A DNA stretch of 14,828 nucleotides from Bdellovibrionales bacterium (lineage in GTDB: Bacteria; Bdellovibrionota; Bdellovibrionia; Bdellovibrionales; JAMPXM01). A program made the translations under genes and the position numbers. The stretch is taken from the NCBI GenBank assembly GCA_005793615.1, contig SXRI01000006.1, positions 1-14,828 on the forward strand, in the 5' to 3' direction. The notes under the pieces are model-generated. The model had not been told where the DNA came from, searched no databases, and saw nothing but the letters and a program-made list of their open reading frames with translations. Below, piece by piece: positions 14,538 through 14,828 of this stretch; position 1 is the first letter of the stretch, and every line of letters begins with the position of its first letter.

Positions 14538-14828
14538 TTAATGAGACCCAACTTTCGGCTTCGTGGCAACTGGGCCTTTGGAGGGGGCGGCAACAAGCTG
14601 CTTTAATCGCGAGGTCAGTGCTTCAATCTTGAAGCGACCATACCACTTTTCGACGAGAACACCCTTTTCGTTGAAAAGGAGCGTGGTAGGAATCAAGGTC
14701 GGCCAATCTTCGACAAACTCCTTCATGAAAATATCGACTGGTTCCGAGAGGCGATAGACTGGGAACTTCACCTTGAGTTTGCCAAGGAACGCAGCGGCCT
14801 CTTCTAGGTCGCTTTCGGTGTCACTGGC
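14538..14828 (-). CDS. C-terminal part of a TlpA/thioredoxin-like protein
   Basis: The open frame runs to the window edge without a start; 96 codons are visible. The segment DLEEAAAFLGKLKVKFPVYR, then TLIPTTLLFNEKGVLVEKWYG, matches the later half of TlpA-type thioredoxin folds. IPTT holds the cis-proline that faces the active site, followed by the hairpin strand FNEKG. The redox CxxC motif would lie outside the window, so I cannot say whether it is an active disulfide reductase. The tail after LKQLVAA is polar and Pro/Lys-rich. TlpA-type proteins usually act in the periplasm, for example on apocytochromes or other Cys-containing substrates. It ends 3 nt before the nucleotidase gene. Confidence 0.75.
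   Translation of the reverse strand, partial: ASDTESDLEEAAAFLGKLKVKFPVYRLSEPVDIFMKEFVEDWPTLIPTTLLFNEKGVLVEKWYGRFKIEALTSRLKQLVAAPSKGPVATKPKVGSH

Noticed and set aside
14028..14606. 192-codon open frame on the + strand
   Set aside because: It lies antisense to the 5'-nucleotidase, whose HAD motifs are intact. No ribosome site or recognisable protein sequence.

Overview
The window (about 52% GC by eye) looks like chromosomal DNA of a free-living, respiring Gram-negative bacterium. It carries leucine breakdown, a membrane-anchored di-heme cytochrome c with a lipoprotein signal, and de novo pantothenate/CoA synthesis. The mix of a cN-II-like 5'-nucleotidase, a RoxA-like cytochrome, a liu operon and orphan single-pass membrane proteins would suit a member of the Bdellovibrionota or a related former deltaproteobacterium. 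That is an inference from gene content, not a marker-gene identification. There is no rRNA, tRNA, CRISPR array, insertion sequence or phage gene, and gene density is high.

Layout. (1) 1-2913, + strand: the 3' part of a leucine/isovalerate utilisation (liu) operon. It holds the last codons of a crotonase (methylglutaconyl-CoA hydratase), a biotin carboxylase, a separate biotin-carrier protein and HMG-CoA lyase, the last three joined by ATGA stop/start overlaps. (2) 2914-3031: a gap with two compact hairpins. (3) 3032-4567, +: an unrecognised 511-aa membrane-anchored protein. (4) 4701-6668, +: a RoxA/RoxB-like di-heme cytochrome c lipoprotein, with its own predicted promoter and a strong intrinsic terminator. 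(5) 11477 down to 6768, - strand: six packed genes in the order DUF2520/PanG-like reductase, panB, panC, coaBC, coaX, panD. (6) 11624-12388, +: an unrecognised membrane-anchored protein divergent from that operon. (7) 14828 down to 12404, - strand: the C-terminal part of a TlpA/thioredoxin-like protein, a HAD-superfamily purine 5'-nucleotidase and a receiver-plus-histidine-phosphotransfer protein with no kinase ATPase domain.

How the genes work together. Region 1 carries 3-methylcrotonyl-CoA through 3-methylglutaconyl-CoA and HMG-CoA to acetyl-CoA and acetoacetate. Region 5 holds nearly all of the route from ketoisovalerate and aspartate to 4'-phosphopantetheine: PanB makes ketopantoate, the DUF2520 protein probably reduces it to pantoate, PanD makes beta-alanine, PanC joins them, CoaX phosphorylates pantothenate, and CoaBC adds cysteine and decarboxylates. 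CoaD and CoaE must lie elsewhere.

No wholly new system is evident. The points most worth a second look are the methylcrotonyl-CoA carboxylase alpha chain split inside its BT region, the complete REC-DHp protein that lacks an ATPase domain, the PanG-type reductase heading the CoA operon, and the lipoprotein RoxA-like cytochrome.
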